NCBI GenBank assembly: GCA_900313015.1
Contig: OMPR01000013.1
Location: 154,725 to 218,724, forward strand
DNA: 64,000 nucleotides
Direction of reading: 5' to 3'
Source of the DNA: Rhodobacteraceae bacterium EL53
GTDB lineage: Bacteria; Pseudomonadota; Alphaproteobacteria; Rhodobacterales; Rhodobacteraceae
In this document: positions 36,374 through 45,951 of the stretch, in pieces
Numbering within the stretch: position 1 is the first letter of the stretch
Layout: the number at the start of each line of letters is the position of its first letter
Program-made: the position numbers and the translations under genes
The notes under the pieces: model-generated
What the model was told of the DNA's origin: nothing
Seen by the model: the letters and a program-made list of their open reading frames with translations, nothing else
Database searches by the model: none

Positions 36374-37237
36374 TTAGTCAGGTCGGATCAGTGACCCTGC
36401 ACCATGTTCGGTGAACAGTTCTAACAAGCAGGCATTGGGGGCTCGGCCATCCAGAATGACAACAGCACGAACGCCGCCATTGATAGCATCAAGGGCGGTT
36501 TCGGTTTTTGGGATCATGCCACCGGCGATAGTGCCTTCAGCTGTCATTTCGCGGATCTTGCCGGTCTTGAGTTCGGTCACGACTTCACCATCCGCATTCT
36601 TAACCCCAGAGACATCGGTCAGCAGCAGCAGGCGATCGGCTTTGAGAGCCGCGGCAATGGCTCCGGCAGCCGTGTCGCCGTTTACATTGAATGTCTCACC
36701 GTTGCGGCCTGCACCCAAGGGGGCGATTACAGGGATCACGTCATTGGCAAAGAGGTCATGCAGCAACTTTGGGTTCATATCGACAGGGGTTCCAACAAAG
36801 CCCAGCGATGCGTCTGTCTGGTCGCAGGTCATCAGGTGCGCATCTTTACCAGACAGGCCAACGGCGGTCCCACCTTGCGCATTGATGGCTTGCACGATCC
36901 GCTTGTTCACAACACCCGATAGAACCATTTCAACGACTTCGACGGTGGCGGCATCGGTCACGCGCTTGCCGTTCACAAATTCGGATTGAATATCCAATTT
37001 TTTGAGCATCGCGTTAATCATCGGACCCCCGCCATGCACGATGACGGGGTTCAACCCAACCTGCTGCATCAGCACGATATCTCGGGCAAAGCTTTCCATT
37101 GCTTCGTCACTGCCCATGGCGTGACCGCCTAGCTTGATGACAACAATGGCTCCATCGTAACGCTGCAAATATGGCAAAGCGCTTGAGAGTGTGGCGGCGG
37201 TCGCAATCCAGTCGCGGTTCATGTTTTGCTTCTTCAT
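36374..37237 (-). CDS. argB: Acetylglutamate kinase
   Basis: 287 residues from ATG 37237 ([17 protein letters not shown]), 7 nt after AAAGGGA; an ATG at 37243 is nearly equivalent. Motifs [34 protein letters not shown] and [12 protein letters not shown] fit the ArgB fold. It phosphorylates N-acetylglutamate in arginine synthesis. Its link with engB and yidC is common in Rhodobacterales; here a plus-strand SDR and PepSY/DUF2946 genes lie between. Confidence 0.96.
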   Translation of the reverse strand: MKKQNMNRDWIATAATLSSALPYLQRYDGAIVVIKLGGHAMGSDEAMESFARDIVLMQQVGLNPVIVHGGGPMINAMLKKLDIQSEFVNGKRVTDAATVEVVEMVLSGVVNKRIVQAINAQGGTAVGLSGKDAHLMTCDQTDASLGFVGTPVDMNPKLLHDLFANDVIPVIAPLGAGRNGETFNVNGDTAAGAIAAALKADRLLLLTDVSGVKNADGEVVTELKTGKIREMTAEGTIAGGMIPKTETALDAINGGVRAVVILDGRAPNACLLELFTEHGAGSLIRPD

Positions 37238-37353
37238 GGTCATGTCCCTTTGGGCAACCGTGTTAGGGCCTTTGCGCCGATATGCCAAGACTTGCATTGC
37301 GGGCCGCGACACTGGTGCTAGGGTCGCGCCGAAATCATTGGATCGGATCGGCT

Positions 37354-38082
37354 ATGCGACAAAAGACAATGTTACTTACTGGGGCAAGTCGCGGAATCGG
37401 CCATGCCACCGTCCGGCGTTTTGATGCAGAAGGGTGGCGCGTGATCACGTGCTCGCGCAATCCATTGCCCGATGGGTGCCCGTGGAGCAGTGGCAACGAC
37501 AACCATGTTCAGCTTGATCTGGGTGATCCGGCGGATACGATCAACGCAGTTGGCCTTATTCAGGAAATGGTGGGCGGCAAGTTGGACGCATTGGTAAACA
37601 ATGCGGGTGTCTCTCCCAAAGGGCCTGACGGAGAACGTTTGAACACTCTGGAGACTGATCTGATGACATGGGGGCAGGTCTTTCACGTCAATTTCTTTGC
37701 CTTGGTCGTGCTGGCGCGCGGATTGAAAGAGGAACTGGCTGCTGCAAAGGGCGCAGTGGTCAACGTGACGTCGATTGCGGGGTCTAGGGTACATCCATTT
37801 GCTGGTGCAGCTTATGCGACCTCCAAGGCGGCCCTAGCGGCGCTGACACGGGAAATGGCACATGACTTTGGCCCTTTGGGGGTACGGGTCAATGCGATTG
37901 CCCCAGGCGAGGTGGAAACCGCAATTCTTAGCCCCGGTACGGACAAGATTGTGGAGAAGCTACCCCTGCAACGACTCGGCCAACCTGAGGAAATCGCTGC
38001 CGCGATCTATTTCCTGTGCTCAGAAGGGAGTTCATACATCTCCGGTGCAGAGATCGAAGTGAACGGCGCTCAGCACGTCTGA
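37354..38082 (+). CDS. Short-chain dehydrogenase/reductase (SDR)
   Basis: 242 residues from ATG 37354. Cofactor motif TGASRGIG (9-16), NNAGVSP, catalytic Ser in NVTSIAGS and YxxxK in AAYATSKAAL, then PGEVETAIL. Classical SDR, near FabG-like enzymes. The substrate cannot be inferred. It is divergent from argB and convergent with the PepSY gene, from which it is separated by a pair of competing inverted repeats. Confidence 0.88.
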   Translation: MRQKTMLLTGASRGIGHATVRRFDAEGWRVITCSRNPLPDGCPWSSGNDNHVQLDLGDPADTINAVGLIQEMVGGKLDALVNNAGVSPKGPDGERLNTLETDLMTWGQVFHVNFFALVVLARGLKEELAAAKGAVVNVTSIAGSRVHPFAGAAYATSKAALAALTREMAHDFGPLGVRVNAIAPGEVETAILSPGTDKIVEKLPLQRLGQPEEIAAAIYFLCSEGSSYISGAEIEVNGAQHV

Positions 38083-38084
38083 GC

Positions 38085-38161
38085 GGACCTCGGGTGCGCG
38101 GCACGTCATAGGGACGCAATCGTACCACGCACCCGAGGTCCCGCCCGCCGACGGGACCTCG
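38085..38161. repeat. Two mutually exclusive inverted repeats between SDR and PepSY genes
   Basis: GGACCTCGGGTGCG (38085-38098) pairs with CGCACCCGAGGTCC (38128-38141), a perfect 14-bp stem. The right arm also pairs with a second downstream element: CGAGGTCCC (38134-38142) with GGGACCTCG (38153-38161). The two hairpins share bases, so only one can form at a time. No T tract follows. They sit between converging genes and may form a bidirectional terminator, or an RNA switch. Confidence 0.6.
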
Positions 38162-38167
38162 ATCCGA

Positions 38168-39571
38168 TTAGCTGAACGCGCGTTTCATCGCTGGGATGTT
38201 CGACAGGATCAGCAAATCAAAGGCGAGCACGGACAACAGCGTTAGTCCGACAAGCGGAAACGCCATCGAGGTGAACAGGCCAATCATGACCGCGCCTTTC
38301 CAGAACGGCAGCTCAGCAGGGAGTGGCGGAGCCGCCAAACGTCCTGCTTGTGCTGGGCGGCGTTTCAACCACATCACAACACCTGACACACATACAAAGA
38401 TTACCGACAGGCAGAACACAGTGTTCAAAATGAAATTCCACAAACCCATCAGACCCATGTGCAAGGGGATGCCCAAGGCCATCGCCTTACCCATGACGGA
38501 ATAATCGGCATAGCGCACATCCACGAGGATATTGCCGGTGAATTGATCCACATGGACCGTGCGATCATTGAAGGGGTCGGTGGAGTCGCTGCTCATGCTA
38601 TCCCGGTTCAACGTCCAGACACCTGTATCACTACTTGGGTAGGCCACACGGAAACGACCATTCATTCCAAGGGCTGATCCAAGAGCCACCATCGAATTAA
38701 TGTCAGCCTTGGTTCCTTTTGGAATGCCCGTGATGCCTGCATCCGATCCCGAAGCGGGCATTGGTGTCTGCTCTAACGCCCATGGCACATCGTTTTGGCT
38801 GCCGTGGTTCATACTGGCGTGAATGTCATCTGACAGCGGAACATTGTCCCACTTTTCTGCCGGAAAGCTGCTCCAGGGTTGAACGATCATACCGCCCCAG
38901 ACACCAGCCCAAGACAGACCTGAAACCAGGAACAAGACCAGCAAACCCGACATCCAGAACCCGACAACCGCATGTAAGGATTTCCAGAGCGCTCGCCCCC
39001 GTGCCCGAAGGTTTGGAACAAAGGCCGACACCCCATCGCCACGCGGCCACCACATGTAGAGGCCAGTAAACACCAGAACCAGTGAGAGCCCCGCCGCGAT
39101 TTCTAACAACCGGTCACCAGTATTCCCAATCAACAGGGTTGAGTGAATGTTATCGGCCAAGTCATACCAACCGGCACGACGATCCCAAGTTAGCAGAACG
39201 TCTCCGGCATAGGGATCGACTGCGACCATGCGCTGCCCGGTTTCTGTCTTGATACGGAATACGGTCGCTAAATCGGCGGCCTTGGGTCCGATCCATTCGA
39301 CAACCGTGCCAGGGGCTTCGGTCAGGGCAACATTTGCTTGGGCCGATACGGCCAAGGGTTCGCCCTGAATGGCGACGGCGATCTTTTCACCGTCCCGCCC
39401 ATCAACTTGTGTTAAAAACATCATCATCAGGCCCGTTACGGCCAGTATGATCAGAAACGGAATTACGAATAACCCCGCATAAAAGTGCCACCGCCAAGCG
39501 GCGAAATAGAATTTTTGCGCGAAATCGCTTTGGCTCGCATCTGCGGCCACGTGTTGGCTGTCCATCGCCAT
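38168..39571 (-). CDS. PepSY domain-containing integral membrane protein (PiuB-like)
   Basis: 467 residues with about four membrane helices. First helix after WRWHFYAGLFVIPFLIILAVTGLMM, then a PepSY-like region with DPYAGDVLL. The second helix pair is around GLSLVLVFTGLYMWWPR and LHAVVGFWMSGLLVLFLVSGLSWAG. This is the PepSY-associated TM (iron-regulated PiuB-like) family, often linked to iron or copper uptake. GGAGA precedes ATG 39571. Encoded 74 nt after the DUF2946-like gene, with which it may form a metal-related unit. Confidence 0.87.
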   Translation of the reverse strand: MAMDSQHVAADASQSDFAQKFYFAAWRWHFYAGLFVIPFLIILAVTGLMMMFLTQVDGRDGEKIAVAIQGEPLAVSAQANVALTEAPGTVVEWIGPKAADLATVFRIKTETGQRMVAVDPYAGDVLLTWDRRAGWYDLADNIHSTLLIGNTGDRLLEIAAGLSLVLVFTGLYMWWPRGDGVSAFVPNLRARGRALWKSLHAVVGFWMSGLLVLFLVSGLSWAGVWGGMIVQPWSSFPAEKWDNVPLSDDIHASMNHGSQNDVPWALEQTPMPASGSDAGITGIPKGTKADINSMVALGSALGMNGRFRVAYPSSDTGVWTLNRDSMSSDSTDPFNDRTVHVDQFTGNILVDVRYADYSVMGKAMALGIPLHMGLMGLWNFILNTVFCLSVIFVCVSGVVMWLKRRPAQAGRLAAPPLPAELPFWKGAVMIGLFTSMAFPLVGLTLLSVLAFDLLILSNIPAMKRAFS

Positions 39572-39645
39572 TGGGAATTCTCCATATCGGAACGGGGCCT
39601 CGCATCTGTATGCGGGCCATCTTGCTTTGTTTATGTTCGCGAAAG

Positions 39646-40011
39646 TTAGGAGAGGGTGGGCGGGCCGCGGGCATCATAGCGCCAGTGCATACCTGCGCTA
39701 CGGTGTGTGAAATCTGCGTGATCCCAACGCGCGCTCAACGGCGCGGCCAATGTCAGGATCAAAAGATCGGGCTGGTCAAAGGTAGACTCTGGAGTTGCTG
39801 CAAATGGGCAGGGCATCCGGGAATCTGTGTCATCATGAGGCGGGTGATCTTGGTCCAGATCGACCCAACGTTCTGTCGGGCCATCTCCGGTACAAATCAC
39901 CAACAGAACCTGACCGTCAGCGCCTGCTGTCGGCATCCAGCCTTGCGGGATCGCGCTGGACAAAGCCAGCGTGACGATCGTGAGTAGGGCAAGAAGACGG
40001 GGTAAAATCAT
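39646..40011 (-). CDS. DUF2946-like exported protein
   Basis: 121 residues. Signal peptide MILPRLLALLTIVTLALSSA, then IPQGWMP, LLVICTGDGP, and a His/Asp-rich stretch (DQDHPPHDD) followed by PCPFAA, the layout of DUF2946-type proteins often found near copper or iron transport genes. The His, Cys and Asp residues suggest metal binding, but no function is proven. Start overlaps the engB stop by 4 nt (ATGA), so it is translated with engB. Confidence 0.7.
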   Translation of the reverse strand: MILPRLLALLTIVTLALSSAIPQGWMPTAGADGQVLLVICTGDGPTERWVDLDQDHPPHDDTDSRMPCPFAATPESTFDQPDLLILTLAAPLSARWDHADFTHRSAGMHWRYDARGPPTLS

Positions 40012-40661
40012 TCGAGGGTCGTGATGATCGAACGCAGTGTTGGAATACCTTCGCCTTTTTCAGACGAAGTCAGCACAATTTCCGGATAGGCCGCAGGGTG
40101 TTTCGCCAATGCTGCCTGAACCTGTTTCAGAACGGCGTCTTTGTCCTTGATCTTAACTTTGTCGATCTTGGTCATGACACATTGAAAGGTCACAGCGGCA
40201 CTGTCCAACAGCGACATGATTTCATCATCCACAGGTTTTACGCCGTGACGCGCATCAATCAGAACAAATGCCCGGCGGAGTGTCTGACGACCGCTCAGGT
40301 ATTGCTTGAGCAGACGTTGCCACTTTTCCACCACGGCCAGCGGGGCGTTTGCATACCCATAGCCCGGAAGGTCGACCAGATAGTGATCGGGGCCTTGGGT
40401 GAAATAGTTGATCTCTTGCGTTCGACCGGGGGTGTTGGACGCACGAGCCAACCCTTTGGTGCCGGTCAGCGCGTTGATCAAGCTGGACTTTCCAACGTTG
40501 GACCGCCCAGCAAAACAGACCTCCATCCGGTCGGCCGGTGGTAGGCCGGACATGGCCACGACGCCTTTTACAAACTCAGATTGGCCTGCAAACAGCTTGC
40601 GACCGCGTTCCTGAGTGATCTGATCCGGCTCTTCGGCCACTGTAAATGTCATACCGGTCAT
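40008..40661 (-). CDS. engB: Ribosome biogenesis GTPase YsxC/EngB
   Basis: 217 residues from ATG 40661, overlapping the MOSC stop as ATGA. GTPase motifs: G1 GRSNVGKSS, G2/G3 region NTPGRTQEIN and DLPGYGYA, G4 TKIDK, all intact. EngB assists late 50S assembly. Long N-terminal extensions possible in frame (up to 40742) lie inside the MOSC gene and are not supported. Confidence 0.95.
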   Translation of the reverse strand: MTGMTFTVAEEPDQITQERGRKLFAGQSEFVKGVVAMSGLPPADRMEVCFAGRSNVGKSSLINALTGTKGLARASNTPGRTQEINYFTQGPDHYLVDLPGYGYANAPLAVVEKWQRLLKQYLSGRQTLRRAFVLIDARHGVKPVDDEIMSLLDSAAVTFQCVMTKIDKVKIKDKDAVLKQVQAALAKHPAAYPEIVLTSSEKGEGIPTLRSIITTLE

Positions 40662-41395
40662 AGCGGTGTTACCTCGTCTCCGATCCGGATGTCTCCACCC
40701 TGAATCACCTCGGCGCGGACCGAGAAATCTTTGTGACCCCAAGTTTGTAGTGCTGCGAGGGTATCCGCATCCCGCACGCCTGTCTCGGGGTTTGTTGTTG
40801 TTGCTGCGCAGCGATCCGTGCGTTCACGCACGCGCAAAATAACATCGCCGATTTGCACGTCGCGGCCCATCCAGTCAAATTCAACCCATTCGGGTAGGCC
40901 TTCGAACCATAGGTTGCCCCGCCAACGCGAGATCGACAGATCCTGACCCATCTGAGTCTCGACCGCACGATGGGATGCCGCGTTGCAGAGCGTGACAGAG
41001 GGGAAATCACTGTCCGTCATGCCGCGTCCTGGCACGCGAATGATGCGTGCAGAAGCGGCTCGGTTTTCCGGCATCAAAGGCTTGACCCAATCCAGAAACA
41101 GCTGCGCTTGCGTGTCTGGGGCAAATGTCAAATCAGGGCGCTTGGGGTGCATCAGGGTGACCTGATCTCCATTCAGCTGTGCCGTCATCGCCATCAATTC
41201 AGGCGCTTTGGCTACCCTGCTGAAATTGGCACAAGAGACCCACTCTGAGCCGTCTGCTTTTGACGCCTCATGGGCGATGGCCCAAACACGATCCCCGGGC
41301 ATGGTTTGCCCGGGGATAAGTGTGACACTGGATAGCTGTTCGCGTCCGTGACTTTTGATGGGGTGTCGCCAGAGACTGGTTACTGCGCCCTTCAT
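40658..41395 (-). CDS. MOSC domain-containing protein
   Basis: 245 residues. N-terminal MOSC_N beta-barrel (SLWRHPIKSHGREQLSSVTLIPGQ) followed by the MOSC domain with SRWRGNLWFEGLPEWVE and the RERTDRCAATTTNPETG region whose Cys is the expected molybdenum cofactor sulfur ligand. MOSC proteins (YcbX/MARC type) reduce N-hydroxylated compounds or handle MoCo sulfur. It is coupled to yidC before it and engB after it by ATGA overlaps. Confidence 0.9.
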   Translation of the reverse strand: MKGAVTSLWRHPIKSHGREQLSSVTLIPGQTMPGDRVWAIAHEASKADGSEWVSCANFSRVAKAPELMAMTAQLNGDQVTLMHPKRPDLTFAPDTQAQLFLDWVKPLMPENRAASARIIRVPGRGMTDSDFPSVTLCNAASHRAVETQMGQDLSISRWRGNLWFEGLPEWVEFDWMGRDVQIGDVILRVRERTDRCAATTTNPETGVRDADTLAALQTWGHKDFSVRAEVIQGGDIRIGDEVTPL

Positions 41396-43212
41396 TTCTC
41401 GTCTGCCTTGGACTTGCGCTTGAAGCCGGATTTGATGTTGCCGAAGATATCCGGTTTGTAGCCTTGGCTACGCATGATCAAATACTGCTGGGTGAACGTG
41501 ATGGTGTTGTTCGCGATCCAGTATACGACCAAACCACTGGCAAAGCTGCCGAGCATGAACATGAAGACCCAAGGCATCCAAGCAAAAATCATCTGCTGAG
41601 TCGGATCCGTGGGGGCCGGGTTCAACTTTTGTTGCAAATACATAGAAATACCAAGCAACAACGGGAGGATGCCGATAAAGATCGTTGCCATCAGCGTGCC
41701 CGCTTCTGGACCGCCCCATGGCATCAAGCCAAAGAAGTTCATGATCGAGGTCGGGTCAGGCGCGCTGAGATCCTGGAATGGACCAAAGAATGGGGCCTGG
41801 CGCAACTCGATCGTGACAAAGATCACTTTGTAGAGTGAGAAGAAAATCGGGATCTGCAATAGGATTGGCAAACAACCCGCGGCTGGGTTTACCTTTTCCT
41901 TTTTGTAGAGCTCCATCATGCCTTGCTGCATTTTCTGGCGATCATCCCCAGCGGCGGCTTTCAAAGCCTCCATCTGAGGCTGCAGTTCTTTCATCTTCGC
42001 CATGGAGACGTAGGATTTGTACGCCAGCGGGAAGAGCGCTGCCTTGATGATCAGTGTCAAACCAATGATCGACCAGCCCATGTTGCCAATGAGTTGGTTA
42101 ATATTGTGGAGCAGCCAAAAAATTGGTTTGGTCAGGAAGAAGAACCAGCCCCAATCGATGCTGTTAAGAAAGTCGATAACACCGTTTTTCTCGTAATTCC
42201 GGATGGTTTCCCATTCCTTGGCACCAGCAAACAACTGGGTCGAAACCTCGGCGGTTGCGCCGGGTGCAACGGTCATTGTGGGCAGAACGGTTTCAGTCTG
42301 ATAAATCTTGCGGCGATTGTCGTATTTTGCGGCTGCTTTGAACGACTGGCCCGCTTCTGGGATCAACGTTGTCATCCAGAAGTGGTCTGTAAAGCCAATC
42401 CAGCCATCTTTCTGAACCTGATAGACTTCAGCCTGTGCACCTTCGTTTGGATTCAATTCGAAATCGCGAACGTCATCGTAGTCTGTTTCTGTCAGTGTGC
42501 CATCGGTGACGTTGACGACGCCTTCGTGCAAAATGAAGAAATTCTTCAGGTCAGGCAGGTCGGCATCTTCGCCAATGCCATGACGGGCCAGAATCCCATA
42601 AGGTGCCATGCTGGCCGTGGTGTCTGATCCGTTTTCTACCGATTGTGTAACTGAGAACATATAGTTTTCATCGACAGCGAGTGTGCGACGGAAAATCAAG
42701 TTCTTGGAGTTTGTCCAAGACAGGGTGATCGGTGTGTCCACGCTCAACTCGGTACCCTCTTCAAGGGTCCATTCGGTGTTGGCTCCGGGAACATCCTCAA
42801 GTGCCAGACCAGCGCCAGGGGCCCACCCGTACAAAGCATAGTACGCAGATGGTGTACCCACTGGAGAGAGAACTTTTACGATCTCAGCGTCGTCATCCAG
42901 AGAAACACGGTAGTCTTTGAGGGACAGGTCATCGATACGACCACCTTTGAGAGAGACGCTACCGGTCAGACGGGCGGTTTCAATCGCAACACGCGGCGAT
43001 TCGTCATCAGCTGACGCTTCGGCTTGGGTCGCTGCGGCGGCTTGCGCGTCCGGAGTTGAAGGCGCGAGAGCAATATTGTTCTCGACGGCGCTAATGCTTG
43101 CTTCTTCTGTCGGCGCCGTAGCTTCGGGCGGCGGAAACAGCACGAACCATACAAGGATCACGACAAAGCTGAGCGCGGTTGCAAGGATGAGATTCTTGTT
43201 CTGATCGTCCAT
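41392..43212 (-). CDS. yidC: Membrane protein insertase YidC
   Basis: 606 residues from ATG 43212 (MDDQNKNLILATALSFVVILVW); longer in-frame starts are not supported. N-terminal membrane anchor, a low-complexity Ala/Glu/Ser linker, a large periplasmic domain, and the conserved C-terminal helices with NINQLIGNMGWSIIGLTLIIKAALFPL, KEKVNPAAGCLPILLQIPIFFSLYKV and VYWIANN. It inserts and folds inner-membrane proteins, alone or with Sec. Basic tail GFKRKSKADEK. First gene of the yidC-MOSC-engB-DUF2946 chain. Confidence 0.97.
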   Translation of the reverse strand: MDDQNKNLILATALSFVVILVWFVLFPPPEATAPTEEASISAVENNIALAPSTPDAQAAAATQAEASADDESPRVAIETARLTGSVSLKGGRIDDLSLKDYRVSLDDDAEIVKVLSPVGTPSAYYALYGWAPGAGLALEDVPGANTEWTLEEGTELSVDTPITLSWTNSKNLIFRRTLAVDENYMFSVTQSVENGSDTTASMAPYGILARHGIGEDADLPDLKNFFILHEGVVNVTDGTLTETDYDDVRDFELNPNEGAQAEVYQVQKDGWIGFTDHFWMTTLIPEAGQSFKAAAKYDNRRKIYQTETVLPTMTVAPGATAEVSTQLFAGAKEWETIRNYEKNGVIDFLNSIDWGWFFFLTKPIFWLLHNINQLIGNMGWSIIGLTLIIKAALFPLAYKSYVSMAKMKELQPQMEALKAAAGDDRQKMQQGMMELYKKEKVNPAAGCLPILLQIPIFFSLYKVIFVTIELRQAPFFGPFQDLSAPDPTSIMNFFGLMPWGGPEAGTLMATIFIGILPLLLGISMYLQQKLNPAPTDPTQQMIFAWMPWVFMFMLGSFASGLVVYWIANNTITFTQQYLIMRSQGYKPDIFGNIKSGFKRKSKADEK

Positions 43213-43338
43213 CGGGGACAGCCACCTTGTGCATTGAAAGACAACGGTGGGTTCAACAGAGTGCGAGGGCAAAGGTCAAGCGGAATCGCCTCTGTTGGGC
43301 GGGTAGGACGCGGCATATTTTACCGAATCCCCGAGATT

Positions 43339-44889
43339 TCAACCTGTTTCACGTCCAATTCGTGGGGTTCCCTGCAATTTGGCTTCATGCGTGGCAATCC
43401 AATCGAGGGTCTGTTCGAACGGCATGGGCTTACCAATTCCAAAGCCTTGAACATGGTCACAACCCAATTGGGCCAACAAGGCATGTTCCCCGACGGTTTC
43501 AACACCCTCGGCCAGTGTTTCTAGTTCCAATCGTTCGGCCATGGTTAGAATGGCACCGATCATGCGCTGTTGTTCAGGGTCGCAATCGGCTTTCATGACA
43601 AAGGATCGGTCGATCTTAATGCGTGACACTGAAAATCGGCGGATAGAGGCAATTGAAGCATGGCCTGTGCCAAAGTCATCTAAATCAATGCGACAGCCAA
43701 GAGCCCCCAAGCCGGTGATGTTGCGTGTGATTGTATCATCGGGGGTGTTTGAAAAGACCGTTTCAAGAATTTCGACTGATAGCCGCTCGGGCTTCAGGTC
43801 GAACCGGTCCAATTCCCATTGGATTTTGTTCACCAACCCTGGGTTTTGCAGCTCATCTGAGGCAAAGTTCACCCCAACCCGTGGGACACTCACGCCAGCA
43901 CGATCCCAGGCTTTCAGCGAAGTTAGGGCATGATAGAGTATGACCTCTCCCAATCGTTCCATCTGCCCCGCTTGATCAATTAGTGGAAGGAAAACATCTG
44001 GGTTGATGACGCCCCGTACGGGGTGAGTCCAGCGCGCGAGTGCTTCGAATCCCGTGACTTTGCCCGTATCTGTAGAAATCTGCGGCTGATACCAAGGCTG
44101 GATCTGGCCATTCTCCAAGGCCGCGACAATTTCTCCGCGAAGATCGCTCTTAATTCGGGTTTCGCGCCGCATGTCTTCTGAATATGCGCGGATCGCTGAG
44201 GGGCCAGCCTGATGGGCCTCGTGCAACGCGGTGGTGGCGGCATCTAGCCAATCCGTTGCGGTTTTACCCGGTGCACGGTTGAGTTGACAGAAACCGACCG
44301 AGCAAGAAACGTAGACTGCCAAGCCATCCAGAGAGATAGGTTCTTCGATTGAATTCTGGATGCGCCCCGCAAGTTGTATGCAGAGCTCCAAGTCCAGTTG
44401 GGGAACAGGAGAGAGGCAAACCGCGAATTTGCGATCCCCAAGCCGTGCAACTGTATCGTTGTCACGTAGGGTTGCCTGAATGCGCTCGCCGCTGCGTTGG
44501 GCTATGCTATCACCGGCGCTTTGCCCATGCTGGCTGACCAGTTCTGGATAGTCGTCTAACTCGATTACAAAGCATGCGGTGCGCAGATCCGCGAGCGCGG
44601 CCCGTTCAAACGTCTGCTCGACAACGTTTTGAAAACCATCTCTCAACAACAGGCCCGTCACCCCATCACGCCCCGTGTCAGGAGAGACTGGCCAGCGCCC
44701 CAAAGCCCCTGCAAAGGCAAAGATCAAAGGGAAGCCAAGAGCCGCTAGGACAAGGGCTGTTTCCCCCCCGGTCCAAAAGGCTCCAAGGGTGAGTGCCGGT
44801 AGAAAGGCAAGAATCGGCGGCCCGGTTAAAATCGGGACGATTTGAGAGCGAAAACGGGATAACAGTAAGTTTGTCCGCATTGGTATCAT
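43339..44889 (-). CDS. Cyclic-di-GMP phosphodiesterase with degenerate GGDEF domain (GGDEF-EAL)
   Basis: About 516 residues; the start could be GTG 44901, ATG 44889 or ATG 44880. Two membrane helices near residues 20-65, a GGDEF domain in which the active site reads RLGDRKF instead of GGDEF, and an EAL domain. The EAL residues are intact: FEALARW, Asn in VGVNFASDEL, Glu in SVEILETV, Asp-Asp in DLDDFGTGHAS, Lys in IKIDRSFV and Glu in LAEGVET. It should hydrolyse c-di-GMP; the dead GGDEF half may bind GTP as an allosteric input. Confidence 0.87.
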   Translation of the reverse strand: MIPMRTNLLLSRFRSQIVPILTGPPILAFLPALTLGAFWTGGETALVLAALGFPLIFAFAGALGRWPVSPDTGRDGVTGLLLRDGFQNVVEQTFERAALADLRTACFVIELDDYPELVSQHGQSAGDSIAQRSGERIQATLRDNDTVARLGDRKFAVCLSPVPQLDLELCIQLAGRIQNSIEEPISLDGLAVYVSCSVGFCQLNRAPGKTATDWLDAATTALHEAHQAGPSAIRAYSEDMRRETRIKSDLRGEIVAALENGQIQPWYQPQISTDTGKVTGFEALARWTHPVRGVINPDVFLPLIDQAGQMERLGEVILYHALTSLKAWDRAGVSVPRVGVNFASDELQNPGLVNKIQWELDRFDLKPERLSVEILETVFSNTPDDTITRNITGLGALGCRIDLDDFGTGHASIASIRRFSVSRIKIDRSFVMKADCDPEQQRMIGAILTMAERLELETLAEGVETVGEHALLAQLGCDHVQGFGIGKPMPFEQTLDWIATHEAKLQGTPRIGRETG

Positions 44890-44953
44890 CGGGCCTTTCA
44901 CATGGACGCAAGGCGTGCATGGGAACCCTATGACGATCAGTCTGAGTCAGACG

Positions 44954-45838
44954 TTAACGCAGGCGAGGAATTTCCCCAGAATTTTCCTCTATTTTGTCAA
45001 AATTCAAGGCAAGCCCCTGAAAGTCAAAAAGTTTTGGATCCAAAAGGTGAGAGGGACGTGCATTCATGAGGGCTCGAAACATCACCTGACGGCGACCAGG
45101 GCTGTTCTTTTCCCAGCCGTCGAGAATCTGTTTGACCTGTTGACGCTGCAACCCATCCTGGCTGCCACAGAGATCACAGGGGATGATGGGGTAGTTCATG
45201 GTCCGCGCAAATTTTTCGCAATCCGACTCGGCCACATGGGCCAGCGGACGATAGACGAAAAGATCGCCCTCTTCATTGACCAGTTTTGGAGGCATGGTGG
45301 CAAGACGCCCACCGTGAAACAGGTTCATGAAAAACGTCTCTAAGATATCGTCGCGATGATGACCCAGCACCACGGCAGTACACCCTTCCTCGCGCGCGAC
45401 ACGATACAGATTGCCCCTGCGCAGCCGTGAACACAGGGCGCAGAATGTCCGCCCTTCTGGAACCTTGTCCATCACAATAGAATACGTGTCCTGATACTCG
45501 ATCCGATTGGGGACACCCATCTTTTCCAAAAACTCGGGTAGAACTGTGGCTGGAAAGCCGGGTTGCCCCTGATCCAGATTACAGGCGAGCAAATCCACGG
45601 GCAGCAGGCCACGCCACTTCAGTTCGTACAGAACTGCGAGCAGGGTATAGCTGTCTTTTCCCCCGGACAGGCAGACCAGCCAACGAGGTGTGGACCCATC
45701 CGCCGGCCGCTCGACCATACCATATTGCTCGATTGCTTCGCGCGCATATCTGACGATCCGTTTGCGCAGCTTTTTGAATTCTGTGGTCGAAGGAGCCCCG
45801 GCAAACAGTGGGTGGATTTCATCGTGATCGTCAAACAT
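44954..45838 (-). CDS. ttcA: tRNA 2-thiocytidine(32) biosynthesis protein TtcA
   Basis: 294 residues. PP-loop ATPase motif CLSGGKDSY (58-63), CxxC at Cys133/Cys136 ([12 protein letters not shown]), [19 protein letters not shown], and a later [12 protein letters not shown]. These are the cysteines holding the [4Fe-4S] cluster. It thiolates C32 of some tRNAs. Divergent from the alpha/beta hydrolase gene. Confidence 0.95.
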   Translation of the reverse strand: MFDDHDEIHPLFAGAPSTTEFKKLRKRIVRYAREAIEQYGMVERPADGSTPRWLVCLSGGKDSYTLLAVLYELKWRGLLPVDLLACNLDQGQPGFPATVLPEFLEKMGVPNRIEYQDTYSIVMDKVPEGRTFCALCSRLRRGNLYRVAREEGCTAVVLGHHRDDILETFFMNLFHGGRLATMPPKLVNEEGDLFVYRPLAHVAESDCEKFARTMNYPIIPCDLCGSQDGLQRQQVKQILDGWEKNSPGRRQVMFRALMNARPSHLLDPKLFDFQGLALNFDKIEENSGEIPRLR

Positions 45839-45951
45839 AGAGGGTCTCCGGTTGGTTCCGGGCGTATGCCACGTGCAACGGGTGAAAGCAAAGACCTAGC
45901 GAGAAACACCCAAAAATGGTACATTCCGGGCTTTTGAAAGAGGTATTTAGC

